NCBI GenBank assembly: GCA_951217055.1
Contig: OX578277.1
Location: forward strand, 62,218,388-62,282,387
DNA: 64,000 nucleotides
Origin: Gerris lacustris
Lineage: Eukaryota > Arthropoda > Insecta > Hemiptera > Gerridae
Direction: 5' to 3'
Shown: positions 12,593-24,471 of the stretch, piece by piece
How the letters are laid out: each line of letters begins with the position of its first letter
How positions within the stretch are numbered: the first letter of the stretch is position 1
Program-made: the position numbers and the translations under genes
Notes under the pieces: generated by a model
Database searches by the model: none
What the model was told of the DNA's origin: nothing
What the model saw: only the letters and a program-made list of their open reading frames with translations

Positions 12593-12943
12593 TTATAAAC
12601 AGCAACAACAGCATAATGCTCTGCAGCAGCACCATGCTAATAAACACAATATAATTAATATAGGGATCAAGCAAATTACAATACCGACGAATATGGTGAG
12701 AGCAAATTTACTGGTACCACAGCAGTAGGGTTTAAAGCTGAAATCGATGCAGCAGAATTTATTATCGGAATTCCCAATCGGTTGTGGACATGAGTTGAGA
12801 AGTTTATCGATGTCTCCAGATCCAGAATAAGGAAAATTTTTGTCATTGCCCAAATTGTGCAAATGACAATACATATTAGCAGAAGCTGAAGATATGTAGA
12901 TGGCTAAGAAAACAGCTAAACATCTTAGTACAACAGCCATCAT
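12593..12943 (-). CDS. Shisa-like single-pass membrane protein
   Basis: The ORF is a complete 116-residue frame. Residues 1-22 form a signal peptide ending in SSASA. A short extracellular part carries Cys26, Cys52 and two Cys pairs, Cys64-65 and Cys74-75, in the arrangement FCCIDFSFKPYCCG. This paired-cysteine pattern is the hallmark of the Shisa/STMC6 superfamily. One membrane helix follows (about 82-104), and the cytosolic end is short and very Cys-rich (CCC, then CCCCC, then Leu), which suggests palmitoylation. Shisa-type proteins are single-pass adaptors in ER, Golgi or plasma membrane that affect maturation or trafficking of receptors; the partner here is unknown. Many family members have a Pro-rich tail with PPxY motifs; this one stops just after the helix, so either it is a short form or a splice site removes the last codons. 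Start chosen: the first of two adjacent ATGs, with nothing in frame upstream. Confidence 0.75.
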   Translation of the reverse strand: MMAVVLRCLAVFLAIYISSASANMYCHLHNLGNDKNFPYSGSGDIDKLLNSCPQPIGNSDNKFCCIDFSFKPYCCGTSKFALTIFVGIVICLIPILIILCLLAWCCCRALCCCCCL

Positions 12944-13740
12944 GTGACTAATTTAAATTGAATACAGTATAAAGTCGACTAAGAAATAATTAACTTTACA
13001 GCATTAGTTAATAAATTAAACTATCTAAAATCTTTATCGATTTCAAATATATATAATACTCAAAAAAACAATTTTTTTAAATCCACCTGCTTTTCAACTA
13101 AAAGCACTTAACACTGACAACGATCCAAACCACTCATAATCATAAACGACGTCAGATAAGATTACCAATTCTAATAAATTTACACGATAAGATTACACTG
13201 TAGATCACACGGTAAAAGTAAGTATAAATAACAAAAGTAAATAACTGTACACAATTTATCTTATTCGATGACACTGATGTTGAAATTTGTATTTTTTCCA
13301 AAGAGATATATAATTTTAATCAAATACGTTTGAAGTAAATTTAAGTTTTTTACGTAGTTTAAAATGGACGATTTAAAAAAGTAACATATGAGTAATGAAA
13401 ACAAAACTACGACTTACTAGATCGAGTGTAGTGCATTGACTGAGACGTCATTACAATATAAGACTACCTTGATACGTGTACTGCTGTAGGGAGTGACCTT
13501 AGACTGGGTTAGATTATCTAAAACAAGCTCACCTACTGTTGCCCCCTCGATATAATAGAGTATAATGACTTCAAGGACTTTACTCTGTTATTCTGTTTCA
13601 TCGTCATGCGTGCGACTCCATCTAAACCAGTACAGCACGCTATATTTAGCAAAGCATTAGTCATCTCAAGTTTACTTTTTAACGCATCTTTTTTCCTATT
13701 TTTTAAAAGAATACTTCCATATTAAATATCTTATCTTTTT
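12944..13740. other. Upstream flank of the Shisa-like gene, no other gene seen
   Basis: This is likely the promoter side of the minus-strand Shisa-like ORF, but no unambiguous TATA/initiator pair could be chosen in the AT-rich background. No ORF or terminal repeat is supported. Confidence 0.4.
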
Positions 13741-14168
13741 AGGGTGTGTTCAATATTCTCATCTGCTTCTCAAATCGGCTATATTTCGACTATTCACCTA
13801 GGCCTAGATTGAGATCATTAAGAGATATTTACATTCATGTTGAAATTGTTGAAATATTCAAACGATATAGGTTACAACCAGGTTGCCACTAATTATTACC
13901 ATGTTAATCTATCAAATCATCGTTTGTTTTTTAAAATTTGTTGAATAGTTTTAAGTTTTATAAAAATGTATAAAGTAGGTATAAGTTGACGATTTATGAT
14001 GACAAAAAGTGACGAAACAAAAATGGTGATAAAATAAAATAAAAAATATAATATTTCAACATGAATGTAAATATCGCTTAACGTTCTCAATCTAGACTTG
14101 ATGTTGACCAGATTAATAGTCGAAATATAGCCGATTTGAGAAGTAGATGAGTTTATTGAACACAACCT
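13741..14168. mobile_element. MITE with about 110-bp inverted ends
   Basis: The left end AGGGTGTGTTCAATA (13741) matches the complement of the right end, AGGTTGTGTTCAATA (14168 inward). The two arms stay similar through TTCTCAAATCGGCTATATTT, CTAGATTGAGA and ATTTACATTCATGTTGAA. The right arm has an extra segment of about 15 bp relative to the left. The element is 428 bp with no coding capacity; the minus ORF at 13917-14183 lies inside it and is spurious. TTA/TAA flanks fit a PIF/Harbinger-like target but are not a clean direct duplication. Confidence 0.75.
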
Positions 14169-16875
14169 AAACGACTTAACCACAAAATAACATCAATGTA
14201 GAATAGGGACAAAAAGAAAAAGAAAAAAAACAAGCATTAAGTTGTAAAATAGTGCTATCAGATTCGGGGAGAAAACCAGGTCCAAAATTGGCCCATCATT
14301 ACCAGACACGAAAAACACTTCATTTATCATGGAAACATTATAAAAATGTGGAATTATTATCTTTACTTCGAAGCCTCCAAAACGTTAGTGAAAATACAGA
14401 CAGATCATTATATATCAGATTATTATATGTATTTATAAGGAAGATTATTTTCTTGCTTCAAATGAGAAATTACTAATACAAAGTACATTGCTCAGCATTA
14501 TGCAAAGTCCCCACTACTTTATCACCGATAATACTAAATTGTCGTAATGAGACGGCTAATTAAAAAGTAAACTATATGTTCGTTGACTGCGAGGTCTTGC
14601 TTGAATACCCTTTAAATCGCCACAGGTGCGGCTATCTCAAAGCATTACAAATGTTTTGACTAAGGTGATCACCTTGGCCTATAGAACTTAACTTTATTCC
14701 GCACGCCAATGTCAGTCAGATGAAAACAATGATTAGAATTCCTTCAATATCCATTTCCTGATTTATTTATTACGTGTTAACAATAATTGTACATATAAAA
14801 CTTGGATTAAAGACTAGAAAGTAGTTAACTACAATAATTTAATATAAGCTCTAGTGCTATAGTGTATGGTATACTATAAAATCATTTTTTCATCTCATTC
14901 CAATTGATATATTTAAATGCTCATAGCTCATTAAGACTTTCGGTCATCTATTTCGTTCTCTTTAATGAGATTAAAAAATCAACCCAGGCTAATAGTGCCA
15001 CTCAAACATATTTTTAAATAACCTCATGTAAATTTTGACAATGCAGTTCGTCCTGCGTGCCTAATATAAATGACATAGAATCCCTGCAATATTTCTTATT
15101 TCCTGTTCAGCATAATCCATCCCTAAAAAAACTATCTCCTACACTCCTACCTATTTAAATCTTTCTCTCGCAGATCTACTTTTCGACCCTAAAGACCTAA
15201 AAACGGCGGCTTTATCTACATTTATCAATGCAGCTCTTTCCATCCGACATAAAATTATCTCGTATTCGTTGATTTTCTCTCCTTTTTATGGAGCTCTATA
15301 TCTTCAACTGCGCACACAGATATCTCCTATCCGATATATCAAAAGTTATATTTTTTGTTTCTTTTTCGGAAATTAATTACTATAATTGTGAAGTGTTGGT
15401 ATTATAATTTCAAAAAAAAAATTTCTCCTGTTTTTACACCATATATACCTATATACAATTGTACCTCTTTGCAGGGAAATATTGTTTTCATAAGCAAATA
15501 AAGATTATTATTATTATATTTATTAAGACAATATATTAACTCAAAAATGATCGGAGAAGCACTTCTAATTATCTGCTGACGCCATATTTTCTCATACATT
15601 ATAAAATCTGTTTAAGTCTAAAAAAGGTGTTCTTAGGATCGTATTCTTTAGCTAACTATAACTATAATTTGGATATAACTAATAAACAGTATAGACAATA
15701 TGTATATATTTTCTACGCTATTGCGAATTTATCATAGGCAAACAATGTACCTACACTTAAAAGCCCCTAAAATAACAATACACTATTTAGACTACCTGCT
15801 CTAGAGAATAATACTTATAGAAGCTGTCATTTTCCGTGATTGGTTGCTGCCCCTTTTAATTTTCAATAATGTTTTCTTCAATTGTGTCTTCAGGGTTTCT
15901 TTTGTTTTGTTTTTTTACCATATGTCGTCCCTAATTTAGGATATCTTTTACATATTTAAATAAATCTATGTTATTTTCTTTCAGGTAATCATTTATTATG
16001 ATTTTAATTAAATTTAGTATAGCTAATTACGAGTGGCAAACTTTTTCTTTTTATTAAATTTATACAGTTCCTCACACAACAAACTCTAACACATATCCCC
16101 ATTTTGACGACCTTTACAACAGAACTAAAAGAGTTATTTGAAAAAGTTCCTTTATTGAATGTGTTTCGAGCATAATTTGGGAGCCAACCTTTCACAAAAA
16201 TCCCATGAATCCCATGGGCTGTTGCAAGGGTTCAAGCCGTAGAAAACATTGACCAATGTCCAGCACAAGTGGTCACCTTTTAGACAATGAGGAAGAAAGG
16301 ACGTGTTTATCTGCGAAACACCCCCGTTCAGTAGTCACCGAAGGAAAGGGTCCAGAGGACATAAGCCCACCAGAAGTGACCATCCGACCAAAGAATGAAA
16401 ACTGTCAAATGTCAGATTAAAATCTGACAGTTGCCGTCAAGAGCAGCTGCCTTTATCGTGTCTTTCATAAGGACCATCCATGGAACTATTCTAGTTTATC
16501 GGACTTCAATATCTGACCGAAGTCTTCGCAAACAGAATGTGTCTAATAAGAATTTCGCTAAGCTAAATCTTTAAAAATTTGTCTTATAATTAACTGTCAG
16601 AAGTTGTCTACAAAGAAAAAAAATATGTCAATAATTTTCTTAAAAATCCATGTTAACTATAAAAAAAAAAATACCAGGAGCAGGAACATATATAGAGAAT
16701 ATAATATACACATGCCATAAGGCAATTAAGAATGCTTTTTAGATTCTAGAAAAGATACAAATAATAATTTAAAAAATGTTGGTGAATGGGCAATAGACAT
16801 TGATAGTTTATTATAAATAAACAAACAAGATAACCTGATGAAAATGAAGAAAACATTTAATTTTTCTTATTTCTT
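14169..16875. other. Intergenic region, no supportable gene
   Basis: The ORF at 14252-14476 (+) and those at 15402-15599 and 16004-16195 (-) have no motif and poor composition. The block 16200-16500 is GC-balanced compared with its surroundings but is broken in all frames and unrecognised; it may be an old transposon or pseudogene piece. Confidence 0.4.
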
Positions 16876-16879
16876 AATA

Positions 16880-17733
16880 GTCTAAGATCCGGTATAAGGA
16901 ATATATACCCTCATCTGTTATTTAATTATAATAAAGAATATATGATAGAAAATTGATAGATTGATACATCGCAAATAGGTTGCCTCGCTAAATCGCGTAC
17001 CGATGATGTTAAATAATAAACTGTTTATTACCTTCCCCTTAATTCAACTTCCCTGATGTGTTATTTATGAAAATTGAACATTAACTGATAGAATTAACCC
17101 CAAGGAATTCAAAAAATAAGGGTTGCCTACTTTTCCCTCTGGACAACTATGGAGTAGCCAGGTATAAACAGGTGAGTAACGTAATTAATATACCCTCATC
17201 TTTATTATATCGAATTATATATCAAACGAAAGGTAATTTTATTCCCAATCCAACCGTATTAGGTTGCCTTAAATTCTAAATTAAAATTCAAAATTTTAGA
17301 TCTAAAATCTAGGCAACCATGGATTCAACCAACTTTTTGACAAGGCAACCTAATACGGTTGGATTGGGAATAAAATTACCTTTCATTTGATATATAATTC
17401 GATATAATAACTGATGAGGGTATATTAATTACGTTACTCACCTGTTTATACCTGGCAACTCCATAGTTGTCCAGAGGGAAAAGTAGGCAACCCTTATTTT
17501 TTGAATTCCTAGGGGTGAATTCTCTCATTTAATGTTCGATTTTCATAAATAACACATCGGGGAAGTTGAAGTAAGGGGAAGGTAATAAACAGTTTATTAT
17601 TAAACATCATCGGTACGCGATTTAGCTAGGCAACCTATTTGCGATGTATCAATCTATAAATTTCCTATCATATATTCTTTATTATAATTAAATAACAGAT
17701 GAGGGTATATATTCCTTATACCGGATCTTAGAC
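16880..17733. mobile_element. Long foldback element, about 390-bp near-identical arms
   Basis: The left arm 16880-17270 and the right arm 17342-17733 are inverted copies with only scattered mismatches and small indels, around a 71-bp spacer. The ends read GTCTAAGATCCGGTATAAGG inward on both sides. A TA lies directly outside each end (16878-16879 and 17734-17735), consistent with a Tc1/mariner-type duplication. The string GATGAGGGTATAT occurs both near the outer ends and near the middle of each arm, so each arm itself contains a repeated module. There is no coding capacity. A transcript across it would fold into a hairpin of nearly 400 bp. Confidence 0.88.
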
Positions 17734-17735
17734 TA

Positions 17736-18031
17736 TAAGTTATAGTTGGTCAGGCACAATATTGTTTAGAAAATCCAATTTTAAAGGTAATTTTAAAAAA
17801 ATAATAAAGTGTGAATGTTTTTAATAGGATTATTAGTATGTTTTTAGCAAATGATAAAAAAAGCTAGCAGCTCAAATTCAGTCAGATTCTCTAAATAATA
17901 TCTAGAATTAAACCCATGATTGCATGAAATATTTTTGTAATCTATCTATCATGAATATTTTAGTGGGATCATTCGAAACGCATGCTTTAACTCTAAACCT
18001 TACAGATTTTATTACTACAAAATAAATTATT
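17736..18031. other. Spacer between two repeats
   Basis: AT-rich; nothing recognised. Confidence 0.5.
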
Positions 18032-18925
18032 GGAACAAAGTTTCTTATGGCACGTTCTGGAGCCCGGGAGTGAATCCGAAAAAAAACGACCTAAACCGTC
18101 ACAAAATCACCGTTACGAAATCTACCGATGACGATATCTTGAGTAAAAGATGACCGAGTTAGTTGAAATTTGGTACACATGTTTATTTTACCAATACCCA
18201 GGCTGAGTTTGTTGGACAACATTATCCGCCCAAGCGTTCACGTGCAACGCCCGCGTAAACGTAAGCTTCAAATTTAAAATTGGAATTTTTTGACGGGAAA
18301 AAATGCTAACTTCATCTATGTAATGAGACAAACAACTTTTATAAAAAAAAATTTCTAGTAAAACAAACACCGACACTGCTATGAAGTGATAAAGATCGCT
18401 AAATTAAATAAAGCGGACCTAAACGTTTAAAATAAAGAAAACAACGTTTTTTTACCGATATCTCACGTTCTAACGTAACGATTTCAATAAAACTTCTAAC
18501 TCATCGTCTAAAGTACAATTGAAACAGGCGTGTAAAATTTCAACCTGATGCAAGCAGACGTTTTTGTGTGGTAAAGTGATATATTTTATAATATTTTAAA
18601 TTAGTAGACCGGGTAGGTAGAAAACAGTCCTATTTCCATCTAACTTCAAACATACTCTTTAACTATAAACTCATCATGATTAACTTTTTTCTCAATATTT
18701 AATACATATTTATTGTAAGACGCTTGCTACAAATAATGTTTTTCTTTTAATTTTGCCTCAACTCCGCTTGGTACAAACAGTTAGTTACTTTTAATTTTAT
18801 CTCTTTTCTAACTTCGCCATGTATAAACAGATAGCAACGTATACGTACTTAGCAGTGGGATTTTATAATTTTTATTTCATGAAAAATGTAAGGAACTTCG
18901 TTCCTACCGGGTGTCCCGCGACACC
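18032..18925 (+). mobile_element. Hairpin-ended dispersed repeat, copy 1
   Basis: The element starts GGAACAAAGTTTC and ends with two adjacent hairpins, GGAACTTCGTTCC followed by GGTGTCCCGCGACACC (18910-18925). The copy at 49955-50714 has the same ends and matching internal blocks (CACGTTCTGGAGCCCGGGAG, the ACATGTTYATTTTACCAAT string, AACTTCGCCATGTATAA). The first 13 bases are the near inverse of the first terminal hairpin, so the ends form a short inverted repeat. No protein is encoded; the minus ORF at 18188-18376 is inside and spurious. Hairpins close to one end suggest a Helitron-like or other unusual replicative element, but no CTRR end is present, so the class is open. Confidence 0.7.
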
Positions 18926-21900
18926 ACATTTAAATATTAAAATATTGAATATTTAAATATTGATATGTTTTTTTAAAATATTATGTTCAGCATCTTTTTA
19001 TACATTAACTTAATTTTTTTTTTTGTAAATACCTATATTTTTTATCTCTATAAAATATATTAAATTTTTTTCGAATATTTAGTGTATTGTAGTATATTTT
19101 CAGTTTTAAATTAAAACCGAGAATGCTCACTATTGAACTATTGTAATTAGTTTCTTTTTATATTCAGTTATTTTTGACTGGGTTTTACACTTTTTTTTAT
19201 AGTGCATTTTTCATCAGCGTGAAAGCATATTGCGTTGTGTATCTAATAATCGCACCACGAGAATGCCAAATCGCGAATACGACCTTGCAATGCTAAATAC
19301 ACGTACCATACTGTTTAAGGGCAGCCATAAACGAATAGGAAATCCTTATGGAAATAGCCTCCGTGATTTCCTCGATTTCCTTTATCGAATCCTCACCTTT
19401 CCCTTCCCAACACACACTTCAAAAATCCTCTAGGCCAACTACTGTCGTCAACTCATTTATACGCCGCATTTGACTGCGTAGTTCCGTCCTGTCTTTCGGC
19501 CTCAAGGCGGGGAAAAAATATTCGGGATTTCGGGGACTGCAGTCCACAGGTGACCTCAAGCTTCAAGGCCAACTCCATGCACTTACAGAATTGTTACTGG
19601 TCTGGAATGATCAGTCCAATCCTCAAGGTTTTCCTTATCGTGTATGGCCGCCTTAATGTTGCATTTTTGTCGTCTTTCTTCCACGGAATACTTAATCAAT
19701 TCGCCGTAGTGGTTTCATATTTATATATAAATCTATCAATTCTGCACACATCTTTGTATTGAATCGAGTTAAGTAAGTGAAAATTGCAAAAAAAAAAATA
19801 AGTTGCGGGCAGGTGTAAAATGGTCATTATACGAAAGGATTTACACACAGTATTAAAGTAGGAGTGAGATTTCTTACAAAGAATCTCACGCAAATCTACT
19901 GTCACCGATGAAAAAGATGAATAGGAGGATTCAGAAAGATGTATGAAACCTATAGAAAGAACCTAGAGGATTTCAAGAAGTTCTCACCTTCCGAAATATT
20001 GTGGAAAAGAGGAGAAAAAGGTTGGGGGATTTGCTTTGTTAATCTTGGGAGTAAGGTTTATGGATGGTACATAACGGTACCAACGTATAAGAGCTTGCGG
20101 AACACCTTGCACCTTCTCAAAGGCCCTACCGACCGACTAAATAGAAACAGTTTGTTTGCAGTATAAAGGTGTAGATCCCTCTGTGCCTTGAAGGGTAAAT
20201 ATTTTATAATTTGCAATATGTACAAGTGTATGTAAATGTGAGCAACAGCTAGCTAGTAAATACCTCAGAGCATAATATTAAATTATAACTGTAAAATCAA
20301 CAACAAATTAGAAAAGATTTTCAACATATTTAAGTAGATCACAGTTTATATAAGGTTATTCCCAAAACCAATGCATTCTAGTCTTTGAAGTATAGTCTTT
20401 TAGAGAAAATAGTGAGTCTCAGGCCCATCGTACCTAATGGATATGGTCATGCGGCGATATGCGGTGATATGTTTTATCACCACGATAAAACATAAAACTT
20501 TATCATCAAATAATTTTGTGTGCTACAAAATTAAATTGATATTTAGTGTAGGTTTGATTTTTTATATACCAAAGTAGTATTAAATTAATACACATTTAAA
20601 ACACATACATTTTTAAAAACACATTTTAAAAAAACTAATGCAAATTTTGCATTAGTTTTAACATCGTAAGTTTTAACATGTGATCTTATTAAAGACACAG
20701 CTTTAACATAAATGGTACAATATGAAGCAAAAACAGTAAACCCTATAGTTTAAGTTTATTTTATAGGTAAACACAAAAAGAGTTATATAAATTATACAGT
20801 AGTTGAGGTAAGAAAGAGTGTTAATCTAAAAATTGCTCTTGATAATGAATAACTTGCACCAAGATTTAGAGATAAAGGTTTTTCCTTTGGTCCATCTTCG
20901 TACGCTTGCGATAGTTAAAAAAGAAATAAAGATTTTGTCTCATAGTTACTTATCTATACAAAATATTACTTTGCTACTTTACTTAGTCGGTGGGTCTTCT
21001 ACCGTGAGGTTAGGGCGGCGACAGAAAGCCCTTCACCGATCCCGATCTTTAGCTTCTACTAAAGCTCATTTTGATAAATAAAACAATCATTCTTAAAAAT
21101 CGAATTCTACTAAAGCGTCAGTTCCCGCCTCCATTAAAGGAACCACATTTTGTGAGTCCTGAATGGCTTAATTTCGTACTCTATTCCGCCTCGTCTTCTA
21201 ATCCACCTACCTGTAAATAGGTCTGTAGATACAGACCTATCTTAACTTAGGATTTGAACACTGTCATCTTGTTTTCTCTGATATTTCACGTTTTCTGAGG
21301 AAGCTGGTATTTATAGATGGAAAAATCTGCCTGCTGCTTCTATGCGAGAGTTAACTTGTTGATCCTTTGGTATTTGAAAGCCTCGACATGCCTTAGCTTA
21401 GACTTAGAGGTTCACCATTTAGCATAAGGGAATATTTTTCCTGGACACCACCACCACCATACTCTTGGTCTTGAAGCTACTGACTGACACTGACCTTTAT
21501 ATTCTTTACTTAAAGGTGTCCTATTAAGTAATTGAGGTTATAGTGTGGCTTATCAGTAGAGTCGGCCATCAAAACTAGATCGTCGGTTAATTCCATCGGG
21601 ATGATGTTCACCATCTTCATCCTCCATCCTCCAGTGCCCTATTGAGTACCCTGCTGTATAGCTCCCAAGAATATCATCCATCCTTATACTAAAAATTGTT
21701 TTATTATTGCAGCCGTATACTATTTTAAACAATATCCCCTAACTAACACAACTATCACGACTTCTTTGAGACGCTAAAATAAAATCTATACAGTATGATT
21801 ATTTCTAAATTAATATTGATTTCTGCAAAAAGGGATAATCTTAAACTTTCTAAAAAAAAGACGTGTGACACTATATGTGATGACACTAGTGTTAAGGCAC

Positions 21901-22135
21901 TATAGTTACTAATAACTAACCCAGATAATAGGTAAAATCATGACATATAAAAATGAATTATTATATAACATTAAACTAAATAATTGACAGCTTGTCAACA
22001 CATCGTGTCTCAACGGGTAATTGAGTCCAGAAGAAACATTTAATCCTTGAGAACAGGATTCTCAATAGGATATCAGCATATATTTTTTATCAAACACAAT
22101 TTCAATTTTGCTGTCCTTTTTTGTTTACGTTATCT
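18926..22135. other. Intergenic region without a recognised gene
   Basis: GC-balanced pieces at 19230-19700 and 19930-20170 contain ORFs of 60-75 codons in both directions, but stops interrupt every longer reading and no family motif was seen; they may be decayed coding or transposon DNA. The ORF at 20833-21081 is equally unsupported. A perfect 14-bp palindrome is listed separately at 20631-20659. Confidence 0.4.
20631..20659. repeat. Perfect short palindrome
   Basis: AAAACTAATGCAAA, one T, then the exact complement TTTGCATTAGTTTT. No element boundaries are seen around it. Confidence 0.8.
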
Positions 22136-22139
22136 CAGA

Positions 22140-22925
22140 TCATTCGAGGTTATTGCTATAGTGAGCTAGGTTCATGATGTTGTCTGGACCAGGTGATTTG
22201 TTCATTTTGAGTTCACTTAGTACATCTTTTATTTCCTCAAGTGTAAAATCTCTATCTAAAAGTGGGTGTTGAACATCATAGAACTCAAATGATTTTTCAA
22301 TTTCGGTAGGATATAAGATTGCTAAATGTTCGTATACCATATCAAGAGTAATGTTATTATTTTTACTTTGTTTTTTCAGTTTTCTAATTAAATTCCAAAA
22401 CGCCGAAGACTCCTTTACGTTACTCATGGTTTCACACATTTCTTGAATATATTTTCGCTTTGAGGCTCTTAAAATTTTAGCGTATGTTCTCTTTTTATCT
22501 ATGTATTCAACATGAAGCTCGCTGTCATTCCAATCTTTGCTGAATCGGATGAAGGCTTTCCGGAGATCTTTCTTTGCATCGCCACAATCCGAATTAAACC
22601 AAGCTGGTTTATTCTGACCACTATTCCTTCCATAAGTTCTAGAGGTTTTTAGGCCTATGCTTTCTAGCGCTTCGTAGATTATATTTATTAATTTAGTATT
22701 AATAAAATCCGGCTTTTCCTCTGTGCTTTTTTCAAATTGATCAAAGGTTTTAATTATCAAAGAGCTTATATGGTTTCGGTACTCGTCTCCTTTACTCTAT
22801 CCCATCTAAAGACAGTGCAAGTGCGTTTATAATTATTTTTATTGCTAATATGGTTACCGTTTGTATCATTTTGATTAATGCCGGGAGCTCTTATTTTTAA
22901 CCAACAAGGGAAATGACTGGAAATA
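22140..22925 (-). pseudogene. LINE ORF2 fragment, end of endonuclease to start of reverse transcriptase, disrupted
   Basis: The 206-codon frame at 22140-22760 starts at a non-ATG codon and carries the linker typical of LINE ORF2: KPAWFNSDC, KKDLRKAFIRFSK, then ILRASKRKYIQEMCETM, SSAFWNLIRKLKK, and the opening of the reverse transcriptase, FTLEEIKDVLSELKMNKSPG. Above 22760 the homology continues in another frame: ISSHFPCWLK (endonuclease C-terminal end) and TCTVFRWDRVKETS can be read at about 22790-22900, ended by TAA. So there is at least one frameshift plus stops. Downstream of the SPGPDNI block the protein breaks off into unrelated sequence at 22140, so the copy is also cut on that side. 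The family differs from the LINE at 1-1560 (KSPGPDNI versus KAPGIDRI), and the copy cannot be active. Confidence 0.85.
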
Positions 22926-23099
22926 CAAATATCACAGAAGTGTCAGTTTATGGGGCTTTCCTACATTTATGTGTTTGGGTTATTACACAGAACGTAACTG
23001 AAAGTTTCAAATTTTTGTGTTCGGTTCTTTCGGGAATAAAGATGCTTTAACGACCTCCAGGCACAGTCAGACAACGCAAGAAATTATAAGTGTCCTCAG

Positions 23100-23450
23100 T
23101 TTGGTTTTTGAAAAAAATGGGCATACATATGCAGAAAAATCATACCCCAAGACAAAATCGAGAAATTAATTTTAGCTCCAAATTTGGAGGCGCTACCAAA
23201 AACTTGGAAAAAATTATTTCTCGATAACGGTTCCGACGATTTTGATTAAAACAAATCTAAAATATAGTCCATTTAAATACGAATCTAACGATATAAGCCG
23301 TTTTCCCAGGAAAAATCTAGTTCCTAAGAAAATAGCCTTAAACACGGACGGAGAGAGGCCGGGTTCAATTCTCCGCTGAGGAGATGTTATTTTTAAATTT
23401 TGATGAAATGTTCAATAATAATTAAATGAACCATCAAATGTTCAATGAGA
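23100..23450 (+). repeat. Dispersed repeat with a tRNA-like B box, copy 1
   Basis: This copy shares long blocks with 30780-31271 and 36250-36637 (both inverted) and 57895-58090: AAAAATCATACCC, TCGAGAAATTAATTTTAGC, CGGTTCCGACGATTTTGAT, CATTTAAATACGAATCTAAC, GATATAAGCC, GAAAAATCTAGTTC. After these comes GGAGAGAGGCC and a pol III B-box-like GGTTCAATTCT (23362-23372), then an A/T-rich tail ending near 23450. The B box close to one end suggests a tRNA-derived SINE module joined to a longer body. Confidence 0.7.
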
Positions 23451-23958
23451 GTCAGATGCTAGAGCTTAAGGGTACTCTTTTAGTTTGGTACCCCCCGATA
23501 GGGGGGTACCAAACTAAAATAGGCGCCATGTGGCAGCACTTTAGTTTGGTACCCCCCTTTTATTTTATTTAAACACATGATGAAATGGTATTTTATATAA
23601 ATAAAAAATTAACAATCTTAATAGGGGAATGTTCAAAAGCAGTGGGGCTTTTGTGTGGGGTTGAGAAAGGGGAAAGAAAGAGAAGAAAAATATAGGGGGG
23701 TACCAAACTAAAAGAGGCGCCCCTATACGCCTCTTTTAGTTTGATACCCCCCTAAGAAAATGGAATAATCTAGTAGGGGGGTACCAAACTAAAACAGGCG
23801 TATAGGGTCGCCTCTTTTAGTTTGGTACCCCCCTAAGAAAAATGAATAATCTAGTAGGATTATTTAATTAAATTAATTTAGGGCAGGAATTAAAATGGAA
23901 AAGTGAGAAACACCTCTCTCATGTCATAGACAAAGGGAGTATTATGTATCATTTCTTG

Positions 23959-23962
<4 letters not shown>

Positions 23963-23995
<33 letters not shown>
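23963..23995. repeat. Poly-T run
   Basis: About 33 consecutive T inside the composite element. Confidence 0.9.
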
Positions 23996-23997
<2 letters not shown>

Positions 23998-24378
23998 TGA
24001 ATGACCTGTTATATGTCAAAATAGACATTGTCAATTAAATTTTATTTCTTTGACAGAAAAAATATTATATTTGTTTAAAGCGAAATTAAAATAAGTCGAG
24101 TTTTAGAGGAATAGAAAGGTCTAAATTTCCGAAATGTATTTCTGTTAAATGGACAATTAGATGAGAGGGAGTTATTCCAATGGATGCAAGGTAAGGTACT
24201 TAAAATTTGAATTGTAATTTTTGTGAAAGTTTGTTTGAGGTATTTTATTTCTTTGATCATTTTAAAATTTGAACATATTAAAATGAATGAAAATAACCTA
24301 GTATCGCTCACTCATATCTTCCGGTAAATATATCGTAACTGCCCAACTTTGAGTAATAACTATTAAGAAAAAGGAATG

Positions 24379-24471
24379 TTTAGTCTAATGTACATTGAGA
24401 CAAAGGAATATCACACTTTTGTTATATACAAAAGTGTGATATTCCTTTGTCTCAATGTACATTAGACTAAA
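24379..24471. repeat. Perfect 44-bp palindrome with a 5-nt loop
   Basis: 24379-24422 and 24428-24471 are exact reverse complements, centred on TATAT. It lies within the composite element, next to a second smaller hairpin (a CTTTTCTTTCCC stem at about 24511-24545). Perfect arms imply a recent origin or strong conversion. Confidence 0.9.

Noticed and set aside
19230..20166. GC-balanced ORFs that could be exons
   Set aside because: Both strands are interrupted by stops when extended, splice sites are not consistent, and no domain is recognised.
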